Source: Agelaius tricolor (lineage: Eukaryota; Chordata; Aves; Passeriformes; Icteridae). From it: a stretch of 64,000 nucleotides of DNA. The notes below the pieces were generated by a model. That model saw only the letters and a program-made list of their open reading frames with translations, was not told where the DNA came from and ran no database searches. Below, piece by piece: positions 35,701 to 47,800 of the stretch (its first letter is position 1; each line of letters begins with the position of its first letter). The translations under genes were made by a program, and so were the position numbers. The DNA lies in assembly GCA_023055355.1 (NCBI GenBank), contig JALJCS010000001.1, forward strand, positions 109,136,881-109,200,880, written 5' to 3'.

Positions 35701-37559
35701 CCTCGGGGCTCTGAGCAAGTGGGAATGGTTACACAAACATGCCTGGCTGAGAAAAGCAAGGGTGTGGGTTGACAGTGCCTCAGTTTCTCTATGGTGACTG
35801 TCCCCCCAGCTGCCCTTGCCCACAGCGAGTTTCTCCACCGTGCATTGGGGTGAGCTGCTCTGCATCTGGGCTGGAAGGAGAGAATTTGGCTGGGCAGCTG
35901 GGGCAGAGGAGGTGCAGCCCTGTGCCCTCACACCCTGTCTTGCCCTCAGGAGCTTGTGTGCGTGCCCATGCCTTGGGGCGGGAAGCGTACTGCAGCATTT
36001 CCCTGGAAAACTGCCCAGTGCCATAAAGTAAAACTTGGAGGCTCTGGTGAGCTCAGCTCGTCAGCAGATTGTTGGGAGGATAGACTTCAAACTGTGAAGA
36101 AATTCAAAGAGCACCTTTTCTCACCTGTTTGGAAATCTGGAGCTGGCTGTTCTCCAGTGCAACATCTTTGGGTTGAAACCTCCCAGGCTGCTTCTGTCAG
36201 CTCTGGTTTTTGGTGTGAAATTGTGTCCTTTAAAAAAAAAGATGCCTGAAAGAATCAGTGCTGTTTCACTGCGTTCTGAAGGCAGCAGCTTTCTGGCTAC
36301 CACAACACAGACATGCCAGCGCCCTGAGGTCTAATGGTGTCTCAGGGACCGATGGCCATCAGGAGGGGGCACGTGGGGCAAGGTGTGAGGATGTCCCCAA
36401 GGAGGCCCAGCCTTCATTGGTGGACAGGAGCCAGCAGGTGCCTCCCAGGTGGATGTTGCTGGCTTGCCTAGGGACCAGCACAGCCCCCTTTGGAGCAGGA
36501 CAAAGGGTATCCTGGTGAAATATCCTGCCTTCCTACCTAGGAAGTGTTTGCTTCCAGAGCTTCCTCTGGCTCCCTTTTGGCATTTGGCATTAGTGATGCG
36601 TTATTTTCTGACACAGGTTCATTGTGTATCACTTGGGGTGCAGATGCTTGTCACCAGCCCAGCAGCACCATGGCAAATGGTGGCCTCTTACAGAGTGTCA
36701 GTGTCACCTCAACAGTTGACAGCTCTTCCATCCACTTCCCTTGGTGTGCCATTATTTTCCTCCTCCTCACCCTGACTTCTTATCCAGACTTCAGCCAAAC
36801 ACCTTGGCTGAAGGTGTCAGCCTTCATATCATGTCACTTGTGCCATTGCTCTGGACGATGGGGTTGACAGTCCCCAGCCTGCTGTTACTCCCTTCAGCAG
36901 TATCGACCATGGACAGGGTAGGTAGGGTGCCACAGGATCTTTCAGCACTACCTGAGCAGCTTTTTAATGTGACTTTTGAATTTTCTCACATGCAATGTGT
37001 GTGGAACCACCCCAAAAGCCAGCTCTATCAGGGGAGGCAGAACATGAAAATCAAGCTGGACAGCTCAAAGTCAGCTATGTCCTGGGGAAGGTAACCAGCT
37101 ATTAAGAGTGATGCAGTTTCTTCCTTAGAAATAGGTAAATAAACAAAATAATTGCACATGTTTATTGGGATATGTGTTAAAATGTCAAAACATTTTCACC
37201 ACAATTATGCAATAAACTGAACAACTTTATAAATATGCCTGAGGCTTTTCTGCTCACTTATTCACTCTTTGAAAACTCTATATGAAAGTCAGTTATAAAA
37301 GTGAATTTGCAAATAAGGCTGTACAAACAGAGCTGGATTTGGGACAATATGATGAGTCTGGAAAAGAAGCCTGTGGGAAAAAAGTAGTTTTGTTCCAACC
37401 AAAATGGAAAATATGCATATTTTGAGGACAAAACAAAACAACGTATATATATAACATTTTGAAACTTTCTTTTTTTCCGTGAAAGCAAAATATTTGATGA
37501 GTGTATTTATTCTGCCTAGAGATCTCTCAATGTTTCAAACTGGGGTGAGTTCATTGGAT

Positions 37560-37937
37560 GGTTGACAGTGAGGTGGTTGCCTGTGAGGCTCCACTTGCCC
37601 TGTGAAGAGAAGGTGGAGATCTGGGGCTTGTTCAATTTTGGAGAGGAGGAAGCTTTGGGTGGTAATGGAGATGAACCCAGACTTTTCACAGTGGTGCATG
37701 GTGGGAAGACAAGACAACAGCGAAAAGTTGATAAAGGAGAGATTCAGATTAGATGTAAGAGAAAACATTTTCACTGTTGTCCAGAGAGGTTGTGATGTCT
37801 CTGCCCTTGCATATTTTCAAGGGTTGGTTGGGTAAAGTCCTGAGCAACCTAGTGTGTTCCCATAGCTGAGCCCACTTCAGGCAGGACATTGGACCAGAGA
37901 CCTCTTGGGGGTCCCTTCCAACCTAAATTGTCCTATG
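37560..37937 (+). mobile_element. CR1 LINE 3'-end fragment
   Basis: This is the sense-strand CR1 3' region: 'GAGATTCAGATTAGATGTAA', 'AGAAAACATTTTCACTGTTG', 'TCCTGAGCAACCTAGTGTG', and the end 'GGGGTCCCTTCCAACCTAAA' followed by TTGTCCTATGA. It ends about 820 bases before the T37 tract of exon 2. The coding part is too broken to read. Confidence 0.85.
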
Positions 37938-38755
37938 AAAAATTCAGTCCAATTTTGAAGTAAAAATATCAAAATACATACCATTTTTAAAAAGCTGCAT
38001 TTTAACCAACTGTTGAATCATCTAAAGGACAAAAATATATATAAACTATTATATTTATCAACCTTTTAATAAAACTATCTTCAGAGAATTTTGGATTCTT
38101 GCTACTTCGACTTTTCAGATAGTGAAATGGAAGAGATTTTAAAACTTGGTTAGTTTTTACTATTTTATTTCTCTCTTGAGAGGAGACTAAGTGAACTTTT
38201 TCACATCCTTTGGATTCAGAATTTGAAATTTACTGCTATGGAAAAAACATAACCAAATTAGGTTCCTTAAGTTTTAGGACTGACTTGCTTAAAATGAATG
38301 TATTGCTTTAAAGATTGTATATTGGGACAGCCTTTCCCAAAAAGTGACTTGTTCTGAGGATTCAACTGATCCTTTACTGAGACAGCTTCCAGAAGGAAAG
38401 TGAACGGAATATGTGATGTAATGTGGAGCTGTAAACTCCAAATGTTGTAATCTGCTGTCTCTGAAGAGGTGGAGTGACAGGAGATAAGACAACTAATTTT
38501 TCTGCCTTGTGGCTCTGATGTGGTTATCCTGCTGAGTGCTGTATTTGGATTTTGGTTGTTTCATTATCAGGAAAAAGCTGACAAGTTAGTTTCAGAGAGC
38601 TAAAGCAGGTGGGATGAATTAATGTCTAAGAAGAGGAGCAAGTAGTTTAGCTAAAATAAAGCAGTAAACTTTCCAAGTACCAGAAGCCTGGAACCACTGG
38701 AACGGGAAAAAACATCTTAGTGTTTTATCAGAAATACAGCAAACATTGACTCAGG

Positions 38756-38756
<1 letters not shown>

Positions 38757-38793
<37 letters not shown>
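38757..38793 (+). repeat. T37 homopolymer upstream of exon 2
   Basis: Thirty-seven consecutive T end 41 bases before the exon 2 boundary and are followed directly by GCTAG|G. The run acts as an extreme polypyrimidine tract. It should be length-polymorphic and hard to sequence accurately. Confidence 0.95.
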
Positions 38794-38796
<3 letters not shown>

Positions 38797-38834
38797 AGGA
38801 TGCATGAACTGAGCCATGTTTCCTTTCCTTGCAG

Positions 38835-38964
38835 GTACTATGATGTGTCGGGCAGACGCTGCACTGTTCAGGAGAACCAAACACCCTCAGTAATCTGCCC
38901 CCACTCTTACGCTCTCCCAGCAATATCAATGTCTACTGCCTCACTACCAGCAGCACTTAGAAAG
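38835..38964 (+). CDS. CRYBG1: CRYBG1 (AIM1) coding exon 2
   Basis: This 130-base exon is bounded by TTTCCTTTCCTTGCAG and AAAG|GTAGGA. Its first base completes Arg82 of exon 1, and it then encodes 43 full codons (residues 83-125), ending in phase 0. The segment DVSGRRCTVQENQTP aligns loosely with the mammalian VVDGKYVVRDSQEFP stretch at the same position. Only weak similarity follows, consistent with a fast-evolving disordered region. The phase fit to both neighbours and the conserved position support a real exon. A second in-frame acceptor lies 36 bases upstream (exon starting at 38799) and would add 12 residues. Confidence 0.75.
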
Positions 38965-40364
38965 GTAGGAGAAAACAAAATATATGTGTTTATATAAGCG
39001 TAGATAAACACACATACATATATCATGAAGGTGTCTACTCTGAAAACAGAATTTAACACAATGTATAATTGTAATCTTCCTTTAAAAGGCCTGTGTTTGA
39101 AGTACTGGAAAATTTTCAAATTAATAACATGGACGGAAATAAGGAAGGTACATAATGACTTTAGCTGGCATGAAGAGACAAAAAAGAAAATGGCTCGAGG
39201 AGATCTTCCACATGCTCCCACAAACCATATGGCTTTTTCCTTTTGTTCATAAAAAATATGTAAGCCAAAATAATAAAGGAACAACACCTACATTTCTACA
39301 GTTCCCCACTTACCCCGTACTGTTTTTCTCCCAAATTTGCCCTAAACCAGGACACTCGGTAAGTTTTATTTCCCAGAGAAGGAGGAATGGCTACACGTTT
39401 GTTTCTAGTGTTCATTTAGCTCATGTAGTGTTACTCATGTGCTTGGCAGCAGTATTACTGCATGGAAGCAAGGTAGGGAAAATGCTAATTACTCCTGTTC
39501 TAATGTGAGAACTTAATTTCAGATTGCAGACAAAGTTGTGCAATGCCATTCTTGTCTTTATTGTAATGTTTCCGTGGAGAGAGAAATACTATTTTTCCAC
39601 ATTAACAAAAGTACTCAGCAGGCCAGTAATTGAAAAAGTTTCTTTCTTCTTCGTTGTGGAACTAATATTCGTCTGAATATATTTGATGAAGGCTTAAAAT
39701 ATTCTGTCTTTAAAACAAACACATTTATTTTTCAGTCTTCTTAAGTAGCAAATCTCATCTACTATCTTCTGCATTTGGAAAAGACTCATTGGTCTTTAGC
39801 TGAATACATGAATAACACAACCCCCAAATACCCCTTCTGGTCTCATTCAGGATCTTAGGTCTATTGGTACTGTTGAAATATCCTACAAAAAGATCTCAGT
39901 TCTTCACAAAACAGCAAAATGGCACATTTACTGTGCTGGGGTGACATTGCATTGTAGTAGAGCTGGCTGTGAAATTAGCTTTCTAACAGAAAAAATTGCT
40001 GTTCACCCTACTGCTGTCTTGTATATTAGTTTCTTCCAGGGACTTCTAGAAAAGCAAATAGATGTTTGATATTTTTCAGTGGAAAGAATAGGAGCATTCA
40101 GCTGTTGCTTAGAAAGCTCTGAGTTGGCATTTAGTTCTTCTTTTGGAAAAATTTGTTCATACTTACAGCGAAATTAAACTGTTAGGGTGTCATTTCTCTA
40201 ACCTGGAATCAATCCATTTTTACTAAGAACATTTAAAGCCTTTTAAATGAAGCTTCTGCAAGTGAGTGAGACTAGGCCACATAATTTTATACTTTGATGT
40301 ACAATGCAGAAGTCTGATTGTTAGATAAATTATAAAAATCAAGGAAATCGCCTGGGGGGTGTTC

Positions 40365-40379
40365 GTGTGTGTGTGTGTG
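40365..40379 (+). repeat. (GT)7 microsatellite
   Basis: A short GT dinucleotide repeat follows GGGGGGTGTTC. It is probably variable in length; no function is evident. Confidence 0.85.
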
Positions 40380-41824
40380 AATTCAGCAGTTTCTTTTGTA
40401 TTGGGATAATCTCCTAATATGTGTAATAACACAGTCACCTGCTGATGACAGATGGTTTATGGGGATTGGGATTTAAGGAAGCCCTGCCTTCCCTCAGCAT
40501 TTCTTGTGGGAGAGTGGTAGAAAATGGTGGATTAGCAAACAAGCTGTTTGCATCAGGCTCCTCTCTGTTGCTGTTCTTTCTATGGAAATCTGCTCATAAG
40601 CCTTTCAAAGGTAAATGTACTGAGTAGAGTCTTGCAGAATAATGTACCCAGACTAATTTGTTTTATCCTCTGTTTTTGCCTAATTCATATTATTCCCTTT
40701 ACCTTGGGTAATTAAGAACTGACTCCAGCAATGACTAAGACAAGCTCTCCTACATTCTTTTGTTAATTAAACAGTCTTCCTACAAAATCTTGCTTATCAG
40801 TCTTTGGAGCTCACAAAACTTTAGTTTTGTTTTCTGGGCAAAAAAATGTAACTTGATTTTGCTTCTTTCCTTTTTTGTGGTAGTGACTATTAAATGATGG
40901 TGTTCACTTTCACCTAGATTGCCTTTCACTCTCAGCCAGTTCGTGCCCTACTAGTCAGCAGAAGATCTAAAATAGCCACTCCCTTAATGGTTTTCTTTAC
41001 CTTCTAAAGAAAAAGCTGTCCCCAGCGTATTCCAAGAACTTGTTGGACTGTCTCCTTCTTGTATTTATTTTTCAACAGAAAAAAAAAATTAATTTCAAGA
41101 AGTAATTAAAACCGTCAGGTTTTCTCCTTTTGGATGCTTCCCTTGTATGATCAAAAAACACAACTTCTCTCCACCCAAAAAGCTAGTCTGTAATAAACTT
41201 CTATCTTAGTGTACCCTGGTTTTCCCTTTTCATCTTCTTCCAGGATTGTTTAACAAATCTTCATGTCGCCTCTTCCTGCACTTCACAGCAACTGTTCTCC
41301 ATGCTCAAGTGCAACTTTGTTTCTCTTTCTTTTTGTTTGACTTCCTAAGTGATAGTAAAACACCAGGATATTAAAATTGTTTAAGATCACTTGCTTGATA
41401 GTACCAATCAATGAGTAAATGTTGTGTTGCCCAAATTATATGGCAAAAATACTTCTTTTCACTACATCCTTTTTTCTTAGGAAAAGAGAGGTATCCTTCT
41501 GTAACAATATTTCTTTCTCATCAAATACTTCTGGTGTTGATTCAGACATTCTTCTGGTTCTGTACAGATTTCCACTTTCTTTTCCTTTGCAAGGCCTTCT
41601 GGAATCTATAATTTTGTTTATTGTAAGCTTCTGATTGGAACAACCAAAATTGTCAGTTATATAACAGTGAAAGAGAGGTTCAGAGTGCTCCTATAAAAAT
41701 ACAAATTGCATATGTTTATTAAGTCACTGGAGGTAACTGGATATATGAGAAATAAAAAAACATATAAATTTGAGTATATATTTCATTTTTGGGTTTGATC
41801 CCCTTATAGGCCATTCACTTAAAA

Positions 41825-41887
41825 GTTGGACTCAATTATCTTTTTGAGTCCTTTCTAACTCAGAATATTCTGTGATTCTGTTTGATT
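41825..41887 (+). mobile_element. Short CR1 LINE 3' terminus
   Basis: Only the last 60 or so bases of a CR1 are recognisable: 'GTTGGACTCAATTATCTTTT', 'GAGTCCTTTCTAACTCAG', then the terminal 'ATATTCTGTGATTCTG'. This is the typical 3' end in sense orientation of a severely 5'-truncated insertion. Confidence 0.8.
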
Positions 41888-44800
41888 CTTGACTTTTCTA
41901 GTCCTTTGCTATTTAATGTGCAAAACATTTGTTTCATGAAATTGAAGATTAGCTGGTTTTCCTCTGGTATTTTGGCAAATAGACTTTTGATAACACATTA
42001 TTAAATATTAAAAAGTGCTCAGAAATAATTTCTAGATGTCAGATCCATGAAATACACTATTTCTAGATTCTAAAACTCAGCTTATTCCTTTTCCCAAATA
42101 ATGCATTACATCACTGGTTACATTTTCCAGTTTTGCTAATTGAAGCTAAATAGGTGCATTTGGAGCATTTCACTTGAGTTTGTTTGCAAGTGAAGGGAGC
42201 ATGGCTTTCTTAGATTCCTGTTTATATCTACAATGTCTGTGTGAATTCACATTGAGGATTGCCTGAGCTGTGATATACTCTACACTGCATGAAGTAGATA
42301 GCTGTAGCTATGATTTTATTATCTGTTTTTATATCTTTTAGACTTATTAATAAAACAATGTGGCCAGTATTCTCACTATGAATGAAGAAACAACTTCCTG
42401 AATGTTTGGCTCATTTCATTCTCTTTGGATAAATAATAATTCAATTTGAGAACCAAATCATGGATGAAATGTGTGTTTTGCAATCATGCAGCTTCAGCAG
42501 GGACAAAATACAGATACCAAGGGTGAAGGTCCTACCTCTGCTATGGCAAACTCAAATGACATTAAATTATGTAGTTAAAGACAAACACATGTTAAGCTGA
42601 TAGGCTTCTGTATAGTTACACTGAAAGGCATTTATTCCCCTAGAGAACAATTTCAAATTTAGATTGGCTTCTGCTGATAGTAAAATGAGTGAATGAAAAT
42701 AGAGTTTGTATTGCTTCATTATTTATATATTTCCTCTGCATTAGGAATAACAAACAGAAAAATCTAGACTTCAAAATTCCATGTGAGATACTTAGGTTTC
42801 AACATCTTTTTTTCTAAGTCACATCTGTGTGCTCTAATGCTGTCTCTGCTCTTATATTCAGGTGTTGATTAGTCATATTTTCAGATTTATAACCAGGGAC
42901 CTGTCCAAAGGTTTCTCAGGATTCTTCATCTAGATAAGAGTTCTCACACCTACTTGCTACCTGAACACAGCCACTGCCTTTCACACAAAGATTCAGTTCT
43001 GTGACATGAATATTCATTGAAGGAAACTGGGTGGAGTACTTCTAACACCCAGGTGTGGCTATGGAAGCCCATTTTGATTCTGTGTCAAATTACTGGATTA
43101 AATGAGTTTATTCTATCACTGCCTTTGCCATATTCCTGAGACAGCAGATATGCAGATCCCTAATTCCTCCTGCTCTTGTAACTCATCTTTCAAGATGATA
43201 GTTCATCAAGGTCTAAGATATTTTCATGTTAGGATTCCTCATCTGCTTCTTTAATTTTTGTCTGCCTTGCTTGAAGAAATGTTAGCAAGACATTCAGCCT
43301 AGCTCGTCATACTGCTTTTTCTTACAGCGGTTTGTTTTCTCAAGAAACAACAAAACCTAAAGTCTGGGATCCATGGGGTTACTGAATTACCTCCCAGAGT
43401 TATGTTTAAATGGTAGAAAGAAAGCATTTTATACTGTCAGTTGATAAACTTCCATACCAAGTAAGTGAAAAAGCAGGTGAGTTACTTTCCAAAGTAACAG
43501 ACAACAAAATTATCAGTTCATGGATAGGTGAGAGGAACCTGTCCACAGGAGAACAAGTTGTTGCCTTAAGGTTCACCCCAATTTTTAATAGATAAGGCCT
43601 TTCAGTGGTTAACCAATCTCCTCCCAGAATTTGAGACTGAAAGAAGAGAAGCCCTCCTTCTCCAGCTTGGAATCAGAAAGCTAAACAAAACCTGGTAGCC
43701 AAGGTCCTACAACATGAGTCATGCAGGGGCTGACAATATTTGCTGGTGCTGGTTTTCTCAAAGGAGAAAAAAACCCCACAATTTCAAGAGAACACAAACC
43801 TGCCTTGTGCAAAGACTGAAGGGAGAAAAGGGGGGAAATTATATGACACTGTAGCATCTTTTTCTTTTGAGGTGAAGGGGAGTTAGAGGAAAGCAGTCAC
43901 CTAAGAGAGGCTAGGTGAGGCAGGGGGTTGGGTTTCTCCTTGGCTTTGTTTTGTTTTCTTTTACAATCTAGATAGTTCCTCCCTCAGCTGTTTGGAATGT
44001 TATATCTTTCCAGATAATTAAATGTTGCAGCAGGACAAATTTTTATTGTGTTACCTGGAAAAAGACAGGGAAAAAATCCTGCTCGGTGCTGTGCTGCATG
44101 TCTGGATTCTTGCTAGAGTTTCTATGTGCTTAACTACACTTATGCTCAACTTTTTTTTCTTTTTCTTTTTTTTTTTTCCTCTTCTTTGATGTAACTGTTG
44201 TGTTATAAAATTACTGGTAAAATTGCTGTTATTCCTTGTGTGGGAAATATGGCAAGGGCACTCAGGGTGGTTGTGCACCTCTCTGAGAGTGCGTGTTCAC
44301 TGCAGAGAGGTCATTTGCTACCAAGTGGTTCCAGCCACCATCCTTCCCCAAGTGTAACTTGTTTCCCTGAAATAATGGCCACACTTTCCACCTCCCTCCC
44401 AGGCTTAACCAGTTGAATAATTTTCTTCCTTTTTTATTTCTTTTCTTCCTTTTTATTTTTTTTTACTACTAGGAATTCTCCCTTGCTAATAGACATATAG
44501 ATTCAAAATCCCTTGATAATCCCTACACAAAGCTGGCATTCACTTACTTCCTTTTCAGTTACTCATATTTGTGCTCACTCTGCTGGGGCTACGTTTTAAT
44601 CGTGTTGCTCCCCACTATCATCCCTGCAGAGGAGAGAGTAGCTTCCCACATTTTAAATTTAAAGTATAACTTTTAAGTTCTTTATGTAGACAGGTCTGCT
44701 TGTGAGAGTTACCTGCATGTGATGTGCCTCAGGTTCACTAATTTATGGGAAATCTGAATAAATACATTTCTTTCATTTAAATCAATCAAAAAAACAGCAA

Positions 44801-47800
44801 TAAATATTTTATAGGCTAAAATATATGCAGTAATTTTATTTAAATTTTTATTTATAAACATATACAGATATGTATGTGTGGGTATATATTTAAATGTAGA
44901 TATGAACTTAAGAAATTTTTTGGGGATATTATTCATAAGCCATGGCTTTGGGATTGCTGTCCTGATGTATTTGTATCAGTTGAAGAAAACAGTATATAGA
45001 GAGGATGGAAAAAGAACAGATGTGGTGAAGCATGGATTACATGAGAGTTCTTTGACAACACCCAGAACAGCTACATTATTCCTTGTCTGTATGGCTTTTA
45101 ATAGGATGCTGTAGTGCTGACCAGCACAGTAATTCCTTATTATCCTTTCAATGCAATTTGTTCCTATTCCTGGGCTGCAACCATGATGTGATTTGGACAA
45201 GAAAGTGATGTTAATAGGAGTAGAACACTGAAGTCTTTACTTTGAAATTCATGGGGGGGAAGTAATCAAATTCTCAAACCAAACCAGTTGAGTAGGGTGG
45301 AGAAATGTGGGAAGGGAAAAAGAATGCTTCATTTTGCCCTGGTGATGCCAGTATTTCTTATAGGTTGACAAAGTATTTTTACACTTAACAAATATTTAAT
45401 TTGCTCTGTCCCTTAAACTTTTAGAGCTTTTTAAGATGTTTAGCTCTGAGTCATGATCTGAGATAATTAATACAGAAGTATTTTTTCAGATTTATTTCGT
45501 TGATAAGTATGCAATTCATAATTAAAAACACAACATCACCATAAACATTAAGAAACAACATAATTTACAGAGTACTGAAATCATTATGGAAGCCAGGAAA
45601 TGCAGAACTGGGACAGAATTTAAATGCTGACAATTTAAGTCACAGTGATGTCTCCCACAAACACTTGTGTTCCAAAAAGCCACTGTATGTTAATTTACTT
45701 GTCCACAGTGTTTGGTGAGTAGTGTCATAAACCAGTAAACTGAAATGGCATGGCAAATGTTAAAACCCACAAAGCACAGGGGGAATAATTTGAATATAAC
45801 TTCTATCAAAGCTTTTTCTGCAGAGAGAATATTTAGGAACATGGTCTACAGGGACATACTGGCAGTGTTGACTACCATAAGTATATTTAACTGAAAGGGG
45901 TGATCAGGATCATGGAAACAAAGCAAAATTAACCCCAGCATGTCCAGATAATCTTTTTAATACTACCTGCAAGAAAGAACCCACATGTAGGGGAACTCTT
46001 CCTAAGGAACAGCACTAAGACTGGAGGACTGAACTTCACTTTTGTTAATTCTTTCAGTTTTAATAACACATGGTACTGTCTTTTGACATAGACCTTTCTC
46101 AACATTAATACTTAAAAATATAGAAGTAGCAGAGCCCTTATATTACTTTTAATACTGCACAGGTGCTGTTTTACCTGTAGGAATGCTGAATCAGGACACT
46201 TGGGCAGCCAGCTGCAGTTGTAAGTCAGCACTGGTGAGGCTTATTGCACTGATAGAACCTAGATACCATGTCTGGTTTTATGGAAAATAATAAAGACAAA
46301 TGTGATAGGAATTAGTGTACATCAAGCCCATTCGCTTTTGGGCTGTGATAATTGCACATCCATTGCTTTGCCTGTGTCTGCTCTTTGTTAAGGACTCGAT
46401 AGGAGGAAGGAAGAGGGGACAAGAGGAAGGCCAGAGAGGAGAGATCAAAAAGATGGCACAAAAGCAAGCTAAAACCACAAATCAAGAACAATTAATCATT
46501 AATAGATTAAATTCACAGCAGATAGGAAAGAAAGCTAACCCAAAAATTCAAGTAGGAGTGTTCAGAAGACTGAATAAGCAGTTTCTGTCTTTTAAATGCT
46601 TTCAGTTACATGATAAAAGGTTTGTGCTTTTCTAGGATTCTGCTGTAAGTCAAGTTTATTCTATGTTTCTGCTTAAAGAACTACAATTCTGATATTTACA
46701 TCCCTAAAAGATTAAGTCATTCGTAGTAGAATAGCCCTTCTAACATGATTGATCTGAGACACAACAGAATTAAGGATTCCTTAGTTTAGAGTATCCATAA
46801 TGATACAAACCTTTGGTCAAGCATCATTCTGCCCAGGTTTCCCAGGACACAGCAAGCATTCATAACACTGCAGCAGAGATTCTCTGGATACAAAGGTATG
46901 ATTCTTTAACAGAGAAAGATAACAGGTGTCCTCAACTCAGCCATGTTTCCTAATAGTGAAGACAGAAGAATCAAGCAACTTGTTATACATGCGGTGTCAT
47001 ACTCACAGTGTAGGCAGAGAGCCAAAATTCTGAGAAGTCAAGATGTCAAAAAGCTTGGGCATCAGGTCCACTAGAAAACTATCTGATTATTGTGATTTGG
47101 CTTTAGCCTGCTGAAGACATGCTCATCCTCTTGTCTTCCAAAAAGTCTGGAAATCTATGGCTAATTACAGCACAAGAAAGGTTCTCAACTATCCATGACA
47201 AAAGCTCTCTGAGTATTGCTCAACAAAATTACTTCTCTGCTTAATAAAATACTGTGCTGCTGACTAGACTGATGGCATCATGGCAATTTCCTTGTCGGTT
47301 AACTTTTTTTTCCATATTCCCAGCTCATTATTCCTCTTATCCCCATTTGAACCACAAATTCACTTCAGTATTAACTTACAAAGGTTTTCATTTTGCTGTT
47401 TCCAATATGGCTAAGACACCAACTCTCTTATTTCCTAAAAATACCATCTAGGTTAGGTTATGTCCCATTATTATGGCCAGCTCAGAGAGACCTTGAAAAC
47501 ATCTCTTATATTTCTGCTGCTTTTTGGTGAGATTAATAGGGGAGCATCTAAGCTGTGGCTGATGATAGCTGTACAGGACTACAGCTGACAATGAACATGG
47601 GCCTTAGAGAAGGGGAAAACACAGGAGGGAAGATGGCATGGAGTTATGTATCATTTTTGTAGAAGGAACATAGGTCCTGGAATGTTGGTGCAGGAGGAAT
47701 CTATGTTGTAGTGTAATACTTTGGCATTCAAGATGGCAGTGGATGTACTGAGTCAAGAAGGTTTCACCCCTTTAGAATATATTTGAAGGTGGGGATAGTG

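Larger units (their letters stand above)
7542..38834 (+). other. CRYBG1 intron 1 (31,293 bp)
   Basis: It begins GTAAGC and ends CCTTTCCTTGCAG. Most is unremarkable AT-rich sequence with no gene I can support: 9.1-14.0 kb, 16.7-20.8 kb, 24.3-26.1 kb, 26.6-35.5 kb and 35.8-37.5 kb hold only short open frames, A/T runs and minor repeats, such as (CA)7 at 33677-33690. Listed separately are two CR1 fragments on the minus strand and one on the plus, two clear LTR fragments and one tentative LTR, two possible coding remnants on the minus strand, a candidate cassette exon at 28.5 kb and a 203-codon open frame at 32.6 kb. GC-richer patches at 30.2-30.6 kb and 35.7-36.5 kb match nothing I recognise. 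Confidence 0.8.

Noticed and set aside
35769..36775. Several overlapping frames of 70-118 codons next to the LTR fragment
   Set aside because: None resembles retroviral gag, pol or env or any other protein I know, and frames occur on both strands.
38746..38997. Plus-strand frame with a poly-Phe run
   Set aside because: The Phe run is the T37 tract in intron 1; only the part from 38835 (or 38799) to 38964 is exon.
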